A stretch of DNA of 64,000 nucleotides, taken from Cavenderia fasciculata. Taxonomy: Eukaryota; Evosea; Eumycetozoa; Acytosteliales; Cavenderiaceae. Shown in pieces: positions 24,546-36,722 of the stretch (position 1 is its first letter; each line of letters begins with the position of its first letter). Location of the stretch: contig NW_004457624.1 of assembly GCF_000203815.1 (NCBI RefSeq), positions 1,674,001 through 1,738,000 of the forward strand, read 5' to 3'. Made by a program: the position numbers and the translations under genes. A model generated the notes under the pieces. That model had not been told where the DNA came from. It saw only the letters and a program-made list of their open reading frames with translations, and did not search any database.

Positions 24546-25001
24546 CCCGAAAAAATTATTTAAATAAATTTATGTCAATTATATTCCCAAATTTATCTGG
24601 TCTTTTATTAAATTGTGTGAAAAATATCTTTTTGATTGATCTATAGAAACCAAAGTTGGCTTGTCCAAATCAGGAGATATCAATTTTTGAGCCCCTTTGT
24701 CAATTTTAATGTCTATTTAAAAAATTTGACACACTCAAAAATTGACATGACATATATTTGTGCTGTCGTGATTTATCTAGATAGGATTGAATCATTAGGA
24801 TTTGTCATTCCTGCTTCGAATTAACCATTTATAAATTAAAGGTACCGAAACAACTTGGAACATACCTTAACCAACCCTTTAAAATAGTCTGCTGGTCCAG
24901 TTAGTTAAATCATCATCAACAACAACAATTCAATCAATTAAATTAAATAATTAACAGTCGTCTTCTTCTTCTCTTTTAAAACTATTCAAACTTTCTAAAA
25001 A
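24546..25001. other. Intergenic; left part of a duplicated thioredoxin locus
   Basis: About 455 bases. From about 24780 on, it is the 5' flank of the inverted duplication shared with 35558-35795. The stretch just before the ATG (TTCTTC run and TTTTAAAACTATTC) is nearly identical in both copies and so probably includes the promoter. Confidence 0.55.
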
Positions 25002-25540
25002 ATGGTTACTCAAACTCCAACTGGTTTCATTGTCCTCCCCAAGTATGTAGCCATTATAAAAAATATACATTTTTATTTTATCTAGATTTAATTCCAAGTT
25101 CATTATTTCTCAAATACAATTTCCTCTCTGATTAGTGTTGCAGCAGTTGAAGATGTATTATTCAATTCTCCATCAGATCAAACGATTGTATTCTATTTTA
25201 CTGAACCAATTTGTCCAGGATGTGATACCATTCATAATCGACTCTGCCAATGGACTACTTTGTTTCCAACTGTCAAGTTTTATCAAATCAAGACTGAGAT
25301 CCCAGGTATTACTACTCACCAATCTACCGATATTTATTATCCACTTCCTTGTATCAAGACTTTTAAGGTATAATAATTATAGTATTAGAAATGGGTTATC
25401 TTAAAATCTTTTTCTAATCCTTTTTTTTTTTTTTTTTTAAATAGGATTATCCAAGCTTTTATAATCGCATTACCAAAAGAAATGGTGTTAATACAGGTTT
25501 ATATGAATCTGATATCAACTATGCCTTATCTTTGTAAAAG
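24780..25540 (+). repeat. Inverted duplication, left copy
   Basis: About 760 bases, including the 5' flank and the whole thioredoxin-like gene, recur in reverse orientation at 35040-35795. Promoter and intron positions are conserved and similarity is high by eye. Differences increase in exon 3. Confidence 0.85.
25002..25537 (+). CDS. Small thioredoxin-fold protein (CPGC motif), copy A
   Basis: Three exons: 25002-25042, 25136-25367, 25445-25537, giving 121 residues. Active-site-like CPGC follows the strand IVFYFTEPI, and LPCIKTF carries the cis-Pro position. Compared with the neighbour at 24110 the vicinal dipeptide is PG rather than SP, and a third exon is present. Its inverted twin lies at 35041-35558. 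It is likely a redox protein of the cytosol, since no targeting signal is seen. Confidence 0.8.
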
Positions 25541-25722
25541 AGTTTATAAAATTGGATTCCATCCAACCTATACTTCAAAACTGTTAAAAATTAATTGAAT
25601 AATAGTTTAAAATATTATTAAATAAACAACTAATCATTAATAACGATTTTGTCCTTATTTTTTTTGTGATTTTTATGTTTTAGAATAAATAAAAAGAATG
25701 GTGGTAGTGTGATTTGATTTAT

Positions 25723-28700
25723 TTAAACTGGACTGTACATTCCAAGTCTAGTATCAAATTCCAATCTTAATTCTAATTGTAAATCATCGAACCATTTCTT
25801 GTATAATTTCTTTGCAAACTCGTCGATTACAATGACACCAATCGCCCAACAAAATAGAACTGCGTATAGTTCCCATGAAATTAATTTCAATAAATGAATT
25901 CCATCAATTGCCTTTAATGATATAAATGAAAATGCAATTTGGAATGATACACTAAGAAATTAAAATTTAAATTTAAATTAATACATTATTCTTTTTTCTT
26001 TTTCGATTTCTTTTTCTTACCTTAGGAAAACCAAAATAATCCAAATATTATTTCTACGTAGAGGATTATTTTTAAAAATACTTTGAGTATGATGAATAAA
26101 GCTCATACTAGAGACGGCGAGATAATAGACAAAGGCAAACATCATAATATTTTGAGAGACGAGGAGGGCATTTGAAAAAGAGGTGGGTGTGTCGGTAGGC
26201 CAATCAGAGAGGTTACCACCAAAAACATTTGATAGACTGGCACCAGATAGATCGTGCAATGCCCAAACGAAATAGAGCACCGTAAGAATGAGCGATGGAA
26301 CAAGACGAATGGCAAGATATCTCGCAAAGGTTGGGATATGTTTAAAGGAGCTATTGTTTTTGGGTGAAAGCATCATCATGACATCCTTGTCTCCGCTCGT
26401 AGCCAACAAGGAGTATCCAATCATTGGAATGATGATAATCTCTAGCCAAAGCAGTTGTAAGCCCGTTAGAGGGACACCACCTACAACACCGTCACGTGGC
26501 ATACTGACAATGAGAATACCGGCAACCAAACACATCAATACCAATGACATGCTTGCCGAAAGAATAAACTGTAGACACTGACGTGTGTTGGTTAGTTGTT
26601 GACGGCCGACGTGGAACAATTCTACAATTTCATTGAAATCTGTACGACGATGGAATACGAGTGAACATGGCAACGAGGTAATGTCGCAGCAGAGAGATTG
26701 TGTCGATGGGTTGGCGGTCGGCACTCTTTTAGTGTCGGTTGTTTTGATTGGCAGCGAAGCAAGATGAGTGATGGATTCAGTGTCAAAGAAATTACGACTG
26801 GTCAACAGTGGACGAGGGTCACCCTTGTTGAGAGGCATGTTTAGACAACGTGAAACGGCTGGTTCCAATCCAAATGCCAAATCACTTTGTGCAAAGATGG
26901 GTGTATTTTCGTATTTCAGAGCACTACCAAGGCAACAGACGACTTCACCATTTTCTTGAAGAATTTTAATCATTTCCAATTTGGTCTCTGGTGTACTATT
27001 ACTAAACATTGGTACCAAAAGAGGAACATTATCAATCTCTTCCAAATGACTACGAATGGCCGAAATACCCTTTGGTAAACGTGATGGACCGTCGCAATGA
27101 TCGGGTTCATTTGGTTCTGGATCGCGTAAAGAGATGCAACAATTCCAATCTGTCTCTAGCCCCAATTTGTTGACAAAACTATTACTGATACGTCTATCTT
27201 CGTTGGTAAAGTAAACAAATCGAATACCAGCTGCACGAAGAACCTCTACAAAATGATTGGCGTGTGATTTTGGCAATACTTTCATTCCTGCCATACCAAT
27301 GAAAATTTGATCATTTTGAAGTTGTTCCAAAGTATCATTCTCTGCAATGGTACTTGTTTCTGGCCACACCACAACACCATCATCTTCTACTGTAATCTTT
27401 TTAGATGGTGATGTTGCCAATATTTGATCCAAAGAATCTTGTTCACTCTTTTCCTCTTCCGATGGTTGAATAATGATTTTTGGTGGTGAGGCTATTGTTG
27501 CAGCAGTAGTTGGTTTCCCTTTTGACTTGTTGTTGTTCTTATTGTTTGTATTTTTAGAAAATGGTCTTCTCTTTCTAATGATTCTTGAATCAGATTCTGA
27601 AGTTTCAGTCATTGAAGTATCATCAATAATAATATTTCTACCTCTATACTTTTTTTTCTTTTTTGGTTGGTTGTTGGAAGAAGATGACGAAGAGGATGAA
27701 GAGGACGATGAATCTTCGTCATCTTCTTCACTATTGTATTCAAAAATGTCATCTCCTTCATCTTCCAAATCTGCATCATCATATGAATGGTTATCATCTG
27801 TTGTTGCATTCTTATTTTTCATACTTGATGAATCATCTCCACTTTCATACTCTAATGTAACTGGTGGTAATTTTAAATGTTTTGTTATTGTTGATATTGA
27901 TAAATTATTATTATTATTATTAAGACTATTATTATTATTATTATTATTATTTCTTTGTTGTTGTTGTGGTTTTACCAATAATCTTTCAATATTATTATTT
28001 ATAATATTATTATTAATATTATTATTATTTGGTAAAACAGGAGATTGTTTACCACTTGGAATTGGAGAATCAACAACAATGATGATTTCAGGATTGGCAA
28101 CATTTTGATGTTGTTGTTGATGTAATGATATTGGACCATTGTGATCAATTTCCTTTGCGTTACTACCTGGAAGTGGAGATAATACAACAATGGAAGGTTT
28201 ATAATCATCCTTTTTAGAAAGTTGAATTCTTAGGTTTTCCTTTTCTTTTTCCTTTTCCTCGTTTCCAGAGGCATGACGTTTTCCAACTACACTATTTGAG
28301 AATCTAACATCAACTAGTGGACTATTGACACTACCAGATATAAACATCTTTTTGAACTTGGATTCGATTGGTTTGTAGGCAAAAGAGATACATCGCATAC
28401 CTTCATTGATCACCCACTTGTGATAGACTTGTCGTAACTTTTCCTTGTCTTGTTCGGTGAGTGTGACGATTGATTCACCGTCCCAATAGTGGTTACAGTG
28501 ATCCAAGATGAGATCGGTACTGCCTTTGGAGAGGAGCTGGAGTGTTTCGCTACCGGCATCTTTGGCAACCAGTGAAATCATTGATGGTGAGTGATCGATG
28601 GCATCGATGATACTGCTAATACTGTCGGTGGTTTGGTCAGGCTTGACGGTACTGCGTTGCGTGAGTGTGTGGATCTCTTTGAGACGAACAAACTGGTTGG

Positions 28701-30976
28701 CAACGTCGTCTGAAAACCCAATCTCCTTGGCCAAAAGACAGAGACACTGCTCGTTGGTCGAGTCACCCGACGTGTCCTCGCGGTCACGGATGAGCTGCAG
28801 CTTGGATGCCTGGTCCGAGTAGATGCTCTGCGAGTGGGTGAGACTAGTGCTGGCACGGGGTGTCGAGTTTTGGCTGGCCGAGTAGAGCCGACACGTCTTG
28901 TTGAGTAGACAGTCGAGTCCGAGTGGTTTGAGTGCATTGATGTGGTCGCGCCACTCGCTGTCGTTGAATGTGATCGAGTATTGGGTGTGTGAGTACTCTG
29001 ATGAGAGTTCGAGTCGCAGTGGCTCGCCATCGTCCAGCACACAAATCTCTCCGACCGTGCTGACAGGTTCCGACACGATACCCTCCTTGTCCAAGCAGCA
29101 CAGCACTGTCGTCGACGCAATACGATGCAACAAATTGGAGGAATGTGAAAAGGCAACATGCTTGCTCGACAGAATCGCCTCCCAGTAGTTTTTCATCAAC
29201 TTGAATGGCACCTTGGGTATCATGCTCGGACTAGTGTACTCGGTGTCGAAATTCAGAGCTGGATGGTCGTCTGAAATCTCACCTTTGAGACTCTGCTCTT
29301 GCAACACGTCAAACATGGCCAGTAGCTTGGCATGTCCGATCGAGTAGGCAATGAGCAGCATGATGCACGGCAACATGACAAAACTAAATGCCATGAGCAG
29401 GTCGACCTGTCGCACAATCAACAAGTCGACCAAAGACCGCTGGTCTTGCAAGATGGAACGGATAATGTTGGCAACGAGCGACACACCAATCACAATCCAG
29501 AGGAAACGCTCAATTGCAATCTTGATATAGTTGATTGCATTGATGACTGGGTTGGTTGGACGTTCGCAAGAGTGTGACAAGGCAGTGTTGAGTTGCGAGA
29601 AGCAAGGTGTTTCATGTACTCTGAAACAACATCTCCCCGATGTGAATAATTTTGCCTTTGTCAATCGTACGTGCTCGTCGCGATCAGTCATATCGGGATT
29701 GATCGTGTACAATGCCTGTTCGAGGAAATCGCTCGTGTACAAATCACCAGCCCTTAAAATGACGGTTTCAAAGTTTGGTTCTATGCACTGTATCATCACC
29801 TGCACCTTTTCACCTTCACGCATACTCACGTGATCCCCCTCTACCAATAGATTGAGTGGCACCTTTCGCCAACGATCGTCTCTGCAGCAGCTGACCACAG
29901 AGATTGATTCTGAATTGGTTGTCACTCCATTCTCGAGCACGTCACCACACTCCATATATCGTTTAATGTGACCACGTGCCTTGGCAATCGTTTCATTGTG
30001 TTCCAATCGTTCCTCGCGAACATGAAAGAATATATGTAACATTACAAACAGTAGCATCAGTCCAGCCTCTACAATCAAATGAATAGCTTGAAACTTTTCA
30101 ACTTCCAATGCAAATGCCACCACCAATAGTACAATACCAACCATATACAACATTGGTGTCACTCTAACCATCTCTTTTAATAATACCTTTTTTACACTAA
30201 ATTGTGATAACATTTCCTTTTCATTTAATAAATTCTCTATTAAATTTACAAGATTCCTAAATTAAATAGAAAAGTAAGATAAAAAGTAAAGCATATTTAT
30301 ATCTCATTCATTGTTGTTCATACTCTGAAGCTTGTTGTGAAGTTAGACCAGCATTTGGATGTTGATGAATTCTTTGATTGTCATTGTAAGTGTCATGGAA
30401 TGATACACTGATATCATCTCGAAGGTTATAGGATAGTGAATTCTTGTGACTGTGTTGTGGTTGATAGAGTATATGTGAATGTTGATGATGATGATGATGA
30501 TGATGAGGATGATGAGTTGGATGTGTAGGATGATGCATAGTTGTCATATTATGATGACTTTGACTTCGAGGCATCTCTGTAAGTGTCGTATGTCCACCCC
30601 CTCCAACACCTCCACTACCACCAGCGCTAGTAGTGATGCCATTTGGTTTCAATGTTGAATGAGGTGATGATTGTTTACCTCCCAATGTTGTTAGATTAGG
30701 ATGACTACTATTTGGTTTAATATTTGGTGACAATGAAATAGATGCAGCTGAAGTAGTAGTAGAAGTAGTATGTTTATCATCATTATGATGATTATCAACT
30801 ATAATAACTTTTTGTAATTTAACTATAGTAGTATTGTCGTTGTTATTTGGTGTATCATTATTATTATTATTATTATTACTTGTTTCTTGTTTTGATAGAT
30901 CTGCACCTTCTTCACCTTCATTTACGACTACAACACCTGCCATCTCACCATCACTATTATTATTGATATCTGACAT
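25723..30976 (-). CDS. TMEM94-like degenerate P-type ATPase membrane protein
   Basis: Three exons: 30976-30324, 30256-26021, 25951-25723, giving 1,705 residues. Phases join exactly, linking an Asn/His-rich N-terminal exon to the membrane part. P-type ATPase architecture is visible. There are two early transmembrane helices and an actuator-like domain. Helices near 29300-29560 lead to the phosphorylation-site region with CLDKEGI in place of DKTGT (about residue 605). A KPLGLDCLLN segment, nucleotide/hinge-like parts and six C-terminal helices follow. The last exon ends EFDTRLGMYSPV, matching the conserved TMEM94 end. TMEM94 is reported as an ER magnesium transporter. The Asp is kept but the Thr-Gly-Thr is lost, so ordinary pump chemistry is uncertain. 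A Ser/Asn/acidic low-complexity insert occupies about 27500-28100. Confidence 0.88.
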
Positions 30977-31282
30977 TATTTGTATTACATGAGATAGGTG
31001 ATGATGAAGAAGAAGAAGATAAAAATAGACTAGACTGCGAGTATCTTTTAGAGTATTCTTAAATCGACCTGTCAAATCTACTAAAAACCAAAAAAAAAAA
31101 AAAAAGAAAATTAAAAAAAAAATACTTCTATACTTATATATTTATTCATTCATTTGTGTTTGTTTATTTGTGTAAGATACAATTTATATATATGATCGTA
31201 AAATGCCTATTTGTTATATTATATATACAAGTATAGTACTTGTATGAATTGAAAAACTGGTGACCAGTTCTGTCGATTTGTG
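30977..31282. other. Short intergenic region with A-rich and AT runs
   Basis: About 300 bases between two minus-strand genes, containing the TMEM94-like promoter and the pirin 3' flank. The open frame extends upstream of the chosen TMEM94 start to 31075. The ATG at 30976 has a better A-rich context. Confidence 0.5.
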
Positions 31283-32304
31283 TTAAAATTTACCTTGTTG
31301 ATAATCTGAAAAAGCTTGTTGTAATTCTTGAGGAGTAGTCATTACAAATGGACCTTGTCTAGCTATTCTTTCTCCAATGGGTGCAGCTGCAATTAAAATA
31401 AATCTGGCACCATTTGTACCTGCTACACCTTGTACAAGACTTTGACCAAGACTACCATCCAACACAGAGATGTGAGATTCTGGTATCAATGTTGTATTGT
31501 CGATTGGTCCAAAATCGGCTGAACCACTGTACATGTAAATAAATGTTGTATGATGTGATGGAATCTCCTCGATCTTAAAGTTAGATCCCGGTTGGAGAAT
31601 GACGTCGAGATAGAGTGGATTGGTAATGACACCATCCACAGGTCCAACCTTTTCACGAAACTTTCCTGCAATCACTTTAACCTTGTCTCCATTGGATTCA
31701 AATACTTCTGGAACGCTTTCAGATGGAATACGTTGATACCGTTGATCCATCATTTTATGTGTCGAAGGTAAATTAATCCATAATTGAAATCCCCATAATA
31801 ATCCATCTGTTTGTTTCATCATTTCACTATGAATTATTCCTTTTCCAGCTGGGATGAGAAAAATAGAAAATAGAAAATAGAAAAAAAAAAGGATTAATTT
31901 AAATATTTAAATAAATAATTTAAATTTATATATATTTACCAGTCATCCATTGAATTGAACCAGGACCTATCATTCCTTGATTTCCCTTATGATCTTTATG
32001 TTCCATTGTTCCTGCCAACATATAAGTTATAGTCTAAAAAATTAATTAATTAAAATTCATTTAATTCATTCATTCTATCTCTTTCTTTCTCTTTTTTATA
32101 TCCTTTACATACCTCAAATCCACGATGTGGATGATCTGGAAATCCAGCACCATATTCATCTATATTATCAGATTTAAATTCATCCAACAAAAGGAATGGA
32201 TCTAAATGTGGTATGGTGCCACCAATAATTCTATTCAACTTAACTCCACCTCCATCTGATGTGGCCATTCCCTTGACCACTTTAGATACTGTTCTTGTTG
32301 TCAT
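31283..32304 (-). CDS. Pirin (cupin-fold, iron-binding)
   Basis: Three exons: 32304-32113, 32033-31940, 31848-31283, giving 283 residues, normal for the family. The metal site is complete: HPHRGFE (two His) and GIIHSE (His and Glu). Other pirin signatures seen are LDPFLLLDEF, GSIQWMTAGKGI and LWGFQLWINLP. Pirins are nuclear or cytosolic iron proteins; some act as transcription co-regulators and some have quercetin dioxygenase activity. Which role applies here cannot be told. Start chosen at MTTRTVSKVV, which precedes the conserved domain directly. Confidence 0.95.
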
Positions 32305-33497
32305 AAAAGGAATATGTATTTTAAAGTAAATAAAATGAATGGATGCAAAGACTTTTTAAAATTATTGATCGTTTTTTGCAGAATGTTGATGACGATGATG
32401 GTGACGATGATCGCAGGTAGTACTTGTAAAAGAAAAGAGTTGTAGTTGTTTTATAACTTGTCTGAAAATAATAAAAAGAGATATATATATATACATATAT
32501 TGATAGATATATATATTGATAGATAGACAGATATAAAATATTAAAAGAGAGATAAATATTAATATTAAATATATTTCTTAAATTAAATCTTATGCTATGC
32601 TATCTTTATTTACATTATCTATTTAATACTACACTCTTCTTCTTCTTCTTCTTCTTTTACTTGTCTCTTTTACAAAATGATATAAAACAATTTCGATCTA
32701 TCTCTTTGAAACCCCCCAGAAAGAAAGAAAGAATTAAACACTAAAAGAAGAATGAATATGAATAAAAAGATAAATGATTATATATAATTTCCGGGAGGAA
32801 TGAGAAATAGTTCTATAATGTTTGCAAGTCATGTCATATCTTGTGCAAATATTCTCAGGAGTATCTTTCTTCTTTAGTTTAGTTTCAATGTCTCATTCTC
32901 TCTCCTCCACTCTCTTCATTCTAGATGGTACGAAAGATTGATTTTATAATAATCGTTGAGAGAGATCACATTTGATTTTATTTAATTAATTAATTATTCT
33001 CAATACCAACGACGACGGACGAATCCAACCACCACAACCAAAACAACAAAAATAAAAAGCAATGTGTAGAACCTACAGAAACGTCGTGATCTATATTTGG
33101 TCCTTTTGTTTAGACAGAGCCAGCTCGACCAAAAATATCGTCGTTCATTCATTGGGTTTGTGGGAAAAACTTTAGATCGATCAATCCTATTTTGTGAAGG
33201 ATCGACATCCGCATCCTGATTAAGTGTCAAAAGACAAGATTGAGAAGAAGGCGGTTGGTCTGGCAAAAGACAAAGAGACAGTAGAACATGATCGACACAA
33301 AAAATGGGTGATCCTCTTGCCGATTATCATAATCTCTGTAAAGAGTGCACAAGATTATTTGTAACCTTGTTTGATGCTTTTAAACAAAAAAAAAATCAAA
33401 TGATTGAATGTTCAATTGTTTATTGGTCAATATTATTATTACTTTGCAAAGTGTTGGGATATTTATAGTTTGTTAAAGTTTAGTAAAAGTTTGTTTT
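32305..33497. other. Intergenic, low-complexity with one weak frame
   Basis: About 1.2 kb with AT/GATA-type runs (32480-32560), a TTC run (32637-32656) and GAAA runs. The only notable frame is a minus-strand 88-codon stretch at 33000-33266, listed separately. No RNA gene recognised. Confidence 0.5.
33000..33266 (-). CDS. Possible tail-anchored small protein exon
   Basis: The minus-strand frame ends in a strongly hydrophobic segment followed by Arg (VLVVVVGFVRRRWY), which resembles a tail anchor. It has no ATG at its left end. A pyrimidine-rich stretch ending GCCAG directly precedes it, so it could be a last exon. The upstream exon was not found. Treat as tentative. Confidence 0.25.
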   Translation of the reverse strand: MPDQPPSSQSCLLTLNQDADVDPSQNRIDRSKVFPTNPMNERRYFWSSWLCLNKRTKYRSRRFCRFYTLLFIFVVLVVVVGFVRRRWY

Positions 33498-34780
33498 TTA
33501 AATAACACGATAGAGACAGATTTCTTTATAATCATCAAACTCTTGATCATCTGGATGGATATGATCGGGAGGTACAATTTGTTCACGTTTTAACCAACCT
33601 TTGATTGATAATCCTAGTTTGTTGGATTTAAAAGTATCTTCGATGGCGGGGATGGTGACAATCTGCATTCCCTTTTTGGCGGCTGTTAGTTTCTTTAGGT
33701 TGTTCCAAAAGGCAATGTGTTTGGCTCGGTCGGCTTCAAAAAACTCTAATACATTGTTCATAAAGATGACATTGGCAGCCTCTATGTGTTTATCGCCCAC
33801 CTTGAACACGTCGCCTTGGACCAAGGTTACACGGTCCTCCATTTGATACTTTGCAACCATCTTTTCTTGCAACTTGCAAAAGAATGGGTCGATCTCGAGA
33901 CCAATCAACTGTTTGGCATCGCTAAACAAATATCCACTATACAATACTGCTCCCAATCTTGAACCAATATCCAATACAGTCTTGTTTTTCAAATTACCCA
34001 ATACCTGTTTACCAAATATATATTTTAATTGTATTGGTGATGTTGAATGTGATATGAAATCTTCAAAATAATAGAAAATAGAAAAATAGAAATATAGAGT
34101 TAATTATTATTATTATTATCCAAGTTTTTATAGTTTCTATAATTATTTCTTAGTTTCATACTTAGAGGAGAAGTATTATGAGAATTACAATCCAAACAAT
34201 AATTATTTGCAAGTTTACCACGTTCTATTAATTCATCAACATCAGATTCACTATACAAGAATCCATCAACTGATACTGTATTTTCTTTTGTATAATCTTT
34301 AAACTAAAAAAAAAAAAGAAAATGAACAAACAAATATATAGTTAACTATCCTATCCTATCTCCTCTCCTATCTCATTTATCACTTGATTCATCTCTTACA
34401 TTTTCATTCTTTGGTATAATAATATTTTCATTTGGTGCTTTTGTATCCAATGATGGTAATTCTTCTTTCAAATCTTGAATGATGGTAGCCAAGATATTGT
34501 CTTGCATCGATTCATCTTCTGCAGGGTTCTTGTGTTCATCGATTTTAACATTCAATTGATTGCAAACATAACTTGTAAACTCGATCATATCTCTTTCATT
34601 TTCTTTAATCATTGAGACCATCATCTTAAATTGTTCTTTTAAATCATCAAGACTAAGTTCCTCTTCATCTATAATCTCTTCTTCTTCTGATATTTCTTCC
34701 TCTTCTACAACTGGTTTCTTTCTTTTATGTTGGTGTTGTTCTACTGGTGGTTTTTGTTGTTTCTGTTGTTGTTTACTCAT
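33498..34780 (-). CDS. SAM-dependent methyltransferase with acidic N-terminal domain
   Basis: Three exons: 34780-34400, 34303-34162, 34060-33498, giving 361 residues. The N-terminal 125 residues are Gln/Lys- then Glu-rich, probably disordered. A short CLDCNSH knuckle follows (about residue 165). From about 190 comes a Rossmann methyltransferase: motif I VLDIGSRLGAV, the acidic loop GLEIDPFF, VQGDVF and the NNVLEFF post-motif strand. The substrate is unknown. Similar stand-alone dictyostelid proteins exist, but I cannot name an orthologue. The first exon could be mistaken for a separate gene. A GTAAGA donor inside it restores frame with the next exon. Confidence 0.8.
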
Positions 34781-35039
34781 GATGATATGTGAATAGATAA
34801 AGTAAAGTTATCTATTCTTATTTATATAAAGTAAAGATGTAAATTAATTAACGAAAGATTCGTTTTTTCAAATGTTCTTATTAAAAAAAAAAAAAACGAG
34901 TCGATCAATTATTGATTGGGGAAATAATATTAATTAAATATTAAAGTAAATAATTATAATTATTATTTCAATTTATTTACATAAAATATAAATGATATGT
35001 TACATTTGAATTGTCTGACTCGAAAGGTATTGACACTCT

Positions 35040-35795
35040 TTTACAAAGATAAGGCATAGTTGATATCAGATTCATATAAACCTGTATTAATACCATTTCT
35101 TGTGGTTATGCAATCATAATAGGTTGGATAATCCTATTTAAAAAAAATAATATAAAAATAATGATTAGAAAAAAGATTTTATATATCACATTACTAATAC
35201 TATAATTATTATACCTTAAAAGTCTTGATACACGGAAGTGGATAATAAACATCGGTAGATTGGTGAGTAGTAATACCTGGGATCTCAGTCTTGATTTGAT
35301 AAAATTTGACAGTTGGATACATAATAGTCCATTTACAGAGTCGATTATGAATGGTATCACATCCTGGACAAATTGGTTCAGTAAAATAGAATACAATCGT
35401 TTGATCTGATGGAGAATTGAATAATACATCTTCAACTGCTGTAACGCTAATCAGAGAGGAAAAGGAAAAGGAATTAAATACATAAATTAAAAATAGTTTT
35501 TTTAGAATCCTACATACTTGGGGAGGACAATGAAACCAGTTGGAGTTTGAGTAACCATTTTTTAGAAAGTTTGAATAGTTTAAAAGAGAAGAAGAAGAAG
35601 ACTGTTAATTATTTAATTTAATTGATTGAATTGTTGTTGTGGATGATTTAACTAACTGGACCAGCAGACTATTTTAAAGTGTTGGTTAAGGTATGTTCCA
35701 AGTTGTTTCGGTACCTTTAATTTATAAATCGAAAATGCGAAACAGGTATGACAAATCCTAATGATTCAATCTTTTTAATCATCCTATCTATTGGA
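35040..35795 (-). repeat. Inverted duplication, right copy
   Basis: Reverse-oriented copy of 24780-25540. It includes the shared 5' flank with GGTACCGAAACAACTTGG and the gene body. The pair bounds about 9.5 kb holding the TMEM94-like, pirin and methyltransferase genes. Confidence 0.85.
35041..35558 (-). CDS. Small thioredoxin-fold protein (CPGC motif), copy B
   Basis: Exons 35558-35518, 35446-35215 and 35133-35041 match the three exons of the copy at 25002 in length and phase, giving 121 residues. The CPGC motif and LPCIKTF segment are unchanged. Exon 3 differs at several residues (YPTYYDCITT versus YPSFYNRITK). The frame is intact and the promoter region is copied, so both genes are probably active and the duplication is fairly recent. 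Confidence 0.8.
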
Positions 35796-36234
35796 TTGAT
35801 CAATCATTCTGTCAGAATAGGTCATATCAAAATTAATCGAGATTATCTGTGTGAATTAAAGACAGACAACTGTCAATGTCAACTTGATTTTAGATTTTTG
35901 TCAATGCTATCTTCTTGAAATCCAAAAGATTTGATACCAAAAATAAATATTATTATTCATCGCTTTGAATCGCAATGTTGGATAGCTATAATTGATGAAT
36001 AATGGATCCACCAAGGTTTATTTTATCATTATTATTGAAAAAAATGATTCTTCTTTTCTTTCTTTTTGTGTTAATGTTTAAAAATAGTATTATTTCCTAC
36101 CATTTTAATTTGTCGTTTGTTATTATTATTATTATTAATATGTAGTGAGGAGGAGGAGGAGGAGGAGGAGGAGGCAAAGCTATTTCAGCTGATTGACAGT
36201 TGGGCTTGGAAAAAAAAAAAAAGAAAAGTATATA

Positions 36235-36265
<31 letters not shown>

Positions 36266-36425
36266 GGTATGTATATGTGTTTGATGCTTATGGTCCATCG
36301 TCAGCGCTTTGTATGTTGGGTATGTTGTTTAAACATTCATTATTGTTATTGTTTGTTATTATTATTATTATCTTTTCTATCTATCTATCTATCTATATTA
36401 TTAATCTTATATTTCTTATATTTTC
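35559..36425. other. Intergenic with simple repeats
   Basis: About 870 bases. The first 240 belong to the inverted duplication. Further on are a (GGA)n run at about 36146-36174, a (TGTATG)n run at 36230-36270 and (CTAT)n at 36375-36395. No gene seen. Confidence 0.55.
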
Positions 36426-36722
36426 TTATTCATTCAAAGTTGGTAAAGAGTTTGTAATGTTTGAACCATTTTTCTCTTGTTGCTTTTGTTCTTGTTGGAG
36501 GTTACGTTCGAATTCCAATGTCTTGATGAGTGGAGTGAAACATAAGAAGGCCATTGTACCAGCTACCCATAGTGCATTAAAGGTCCAACGAAGTGAAAAG
36601 AATGATAGATTGGCAAGTGTTACAACCTTTGTCTTTAATCCCATTGGCAATGAGAAACGTGGTGTAGATGCAGCTTGCTTGGCTGCTGATTCAAATTGTG
36701 GTGCTGATCTATTATTCGACAT
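36426..36722 (-). CDS. TOM22/TOM9-like mitochondrial import receptor subunit
   Basis: Single exon of 98 residues. A central helix (about residues 45-75) contains the pattern RWTFNALWVAGTMAFLCFTPLI followed at once by an acidic/Gln-rich segment (KTLEFERNLQQEQ). This W-x(2)-GT-x-hydrophobic-x-P pattern with E-rich intermembrane tail is what plant TOM9 and fungal TOM22 have. The short, non-acidic cytosolic part resembles the plant type. It would be a tail-anchored outer-membrane core subunit of the TOM complex. The assignment rests on a short motif, hence moderate confidence. Confidence 0.6.
   Translation of the reverse strand: MSNNRSAPQFESAAKQAASTPRFSLPMGLKTKVVTLANLSFFSLRWTFNALWVAGTMAFLCFTPLIKTLEFERNLQQEQKQQEKNGSNITNSLPTLNE

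Noticed and set aside
30976-31075. Upstream start giving a hydrophobic extension to the TMEM94-like protein
   Set aside because: The extension looks like AT-rich 5' UTR, and the internal ATG has a better A-rich context.
34373-34780. A separate small acidic gene ending at 34373
   Set aside because: A GTAAGA donor inside it joins in frame to the methyltransferase exons, so it is exon 1 of that gene.
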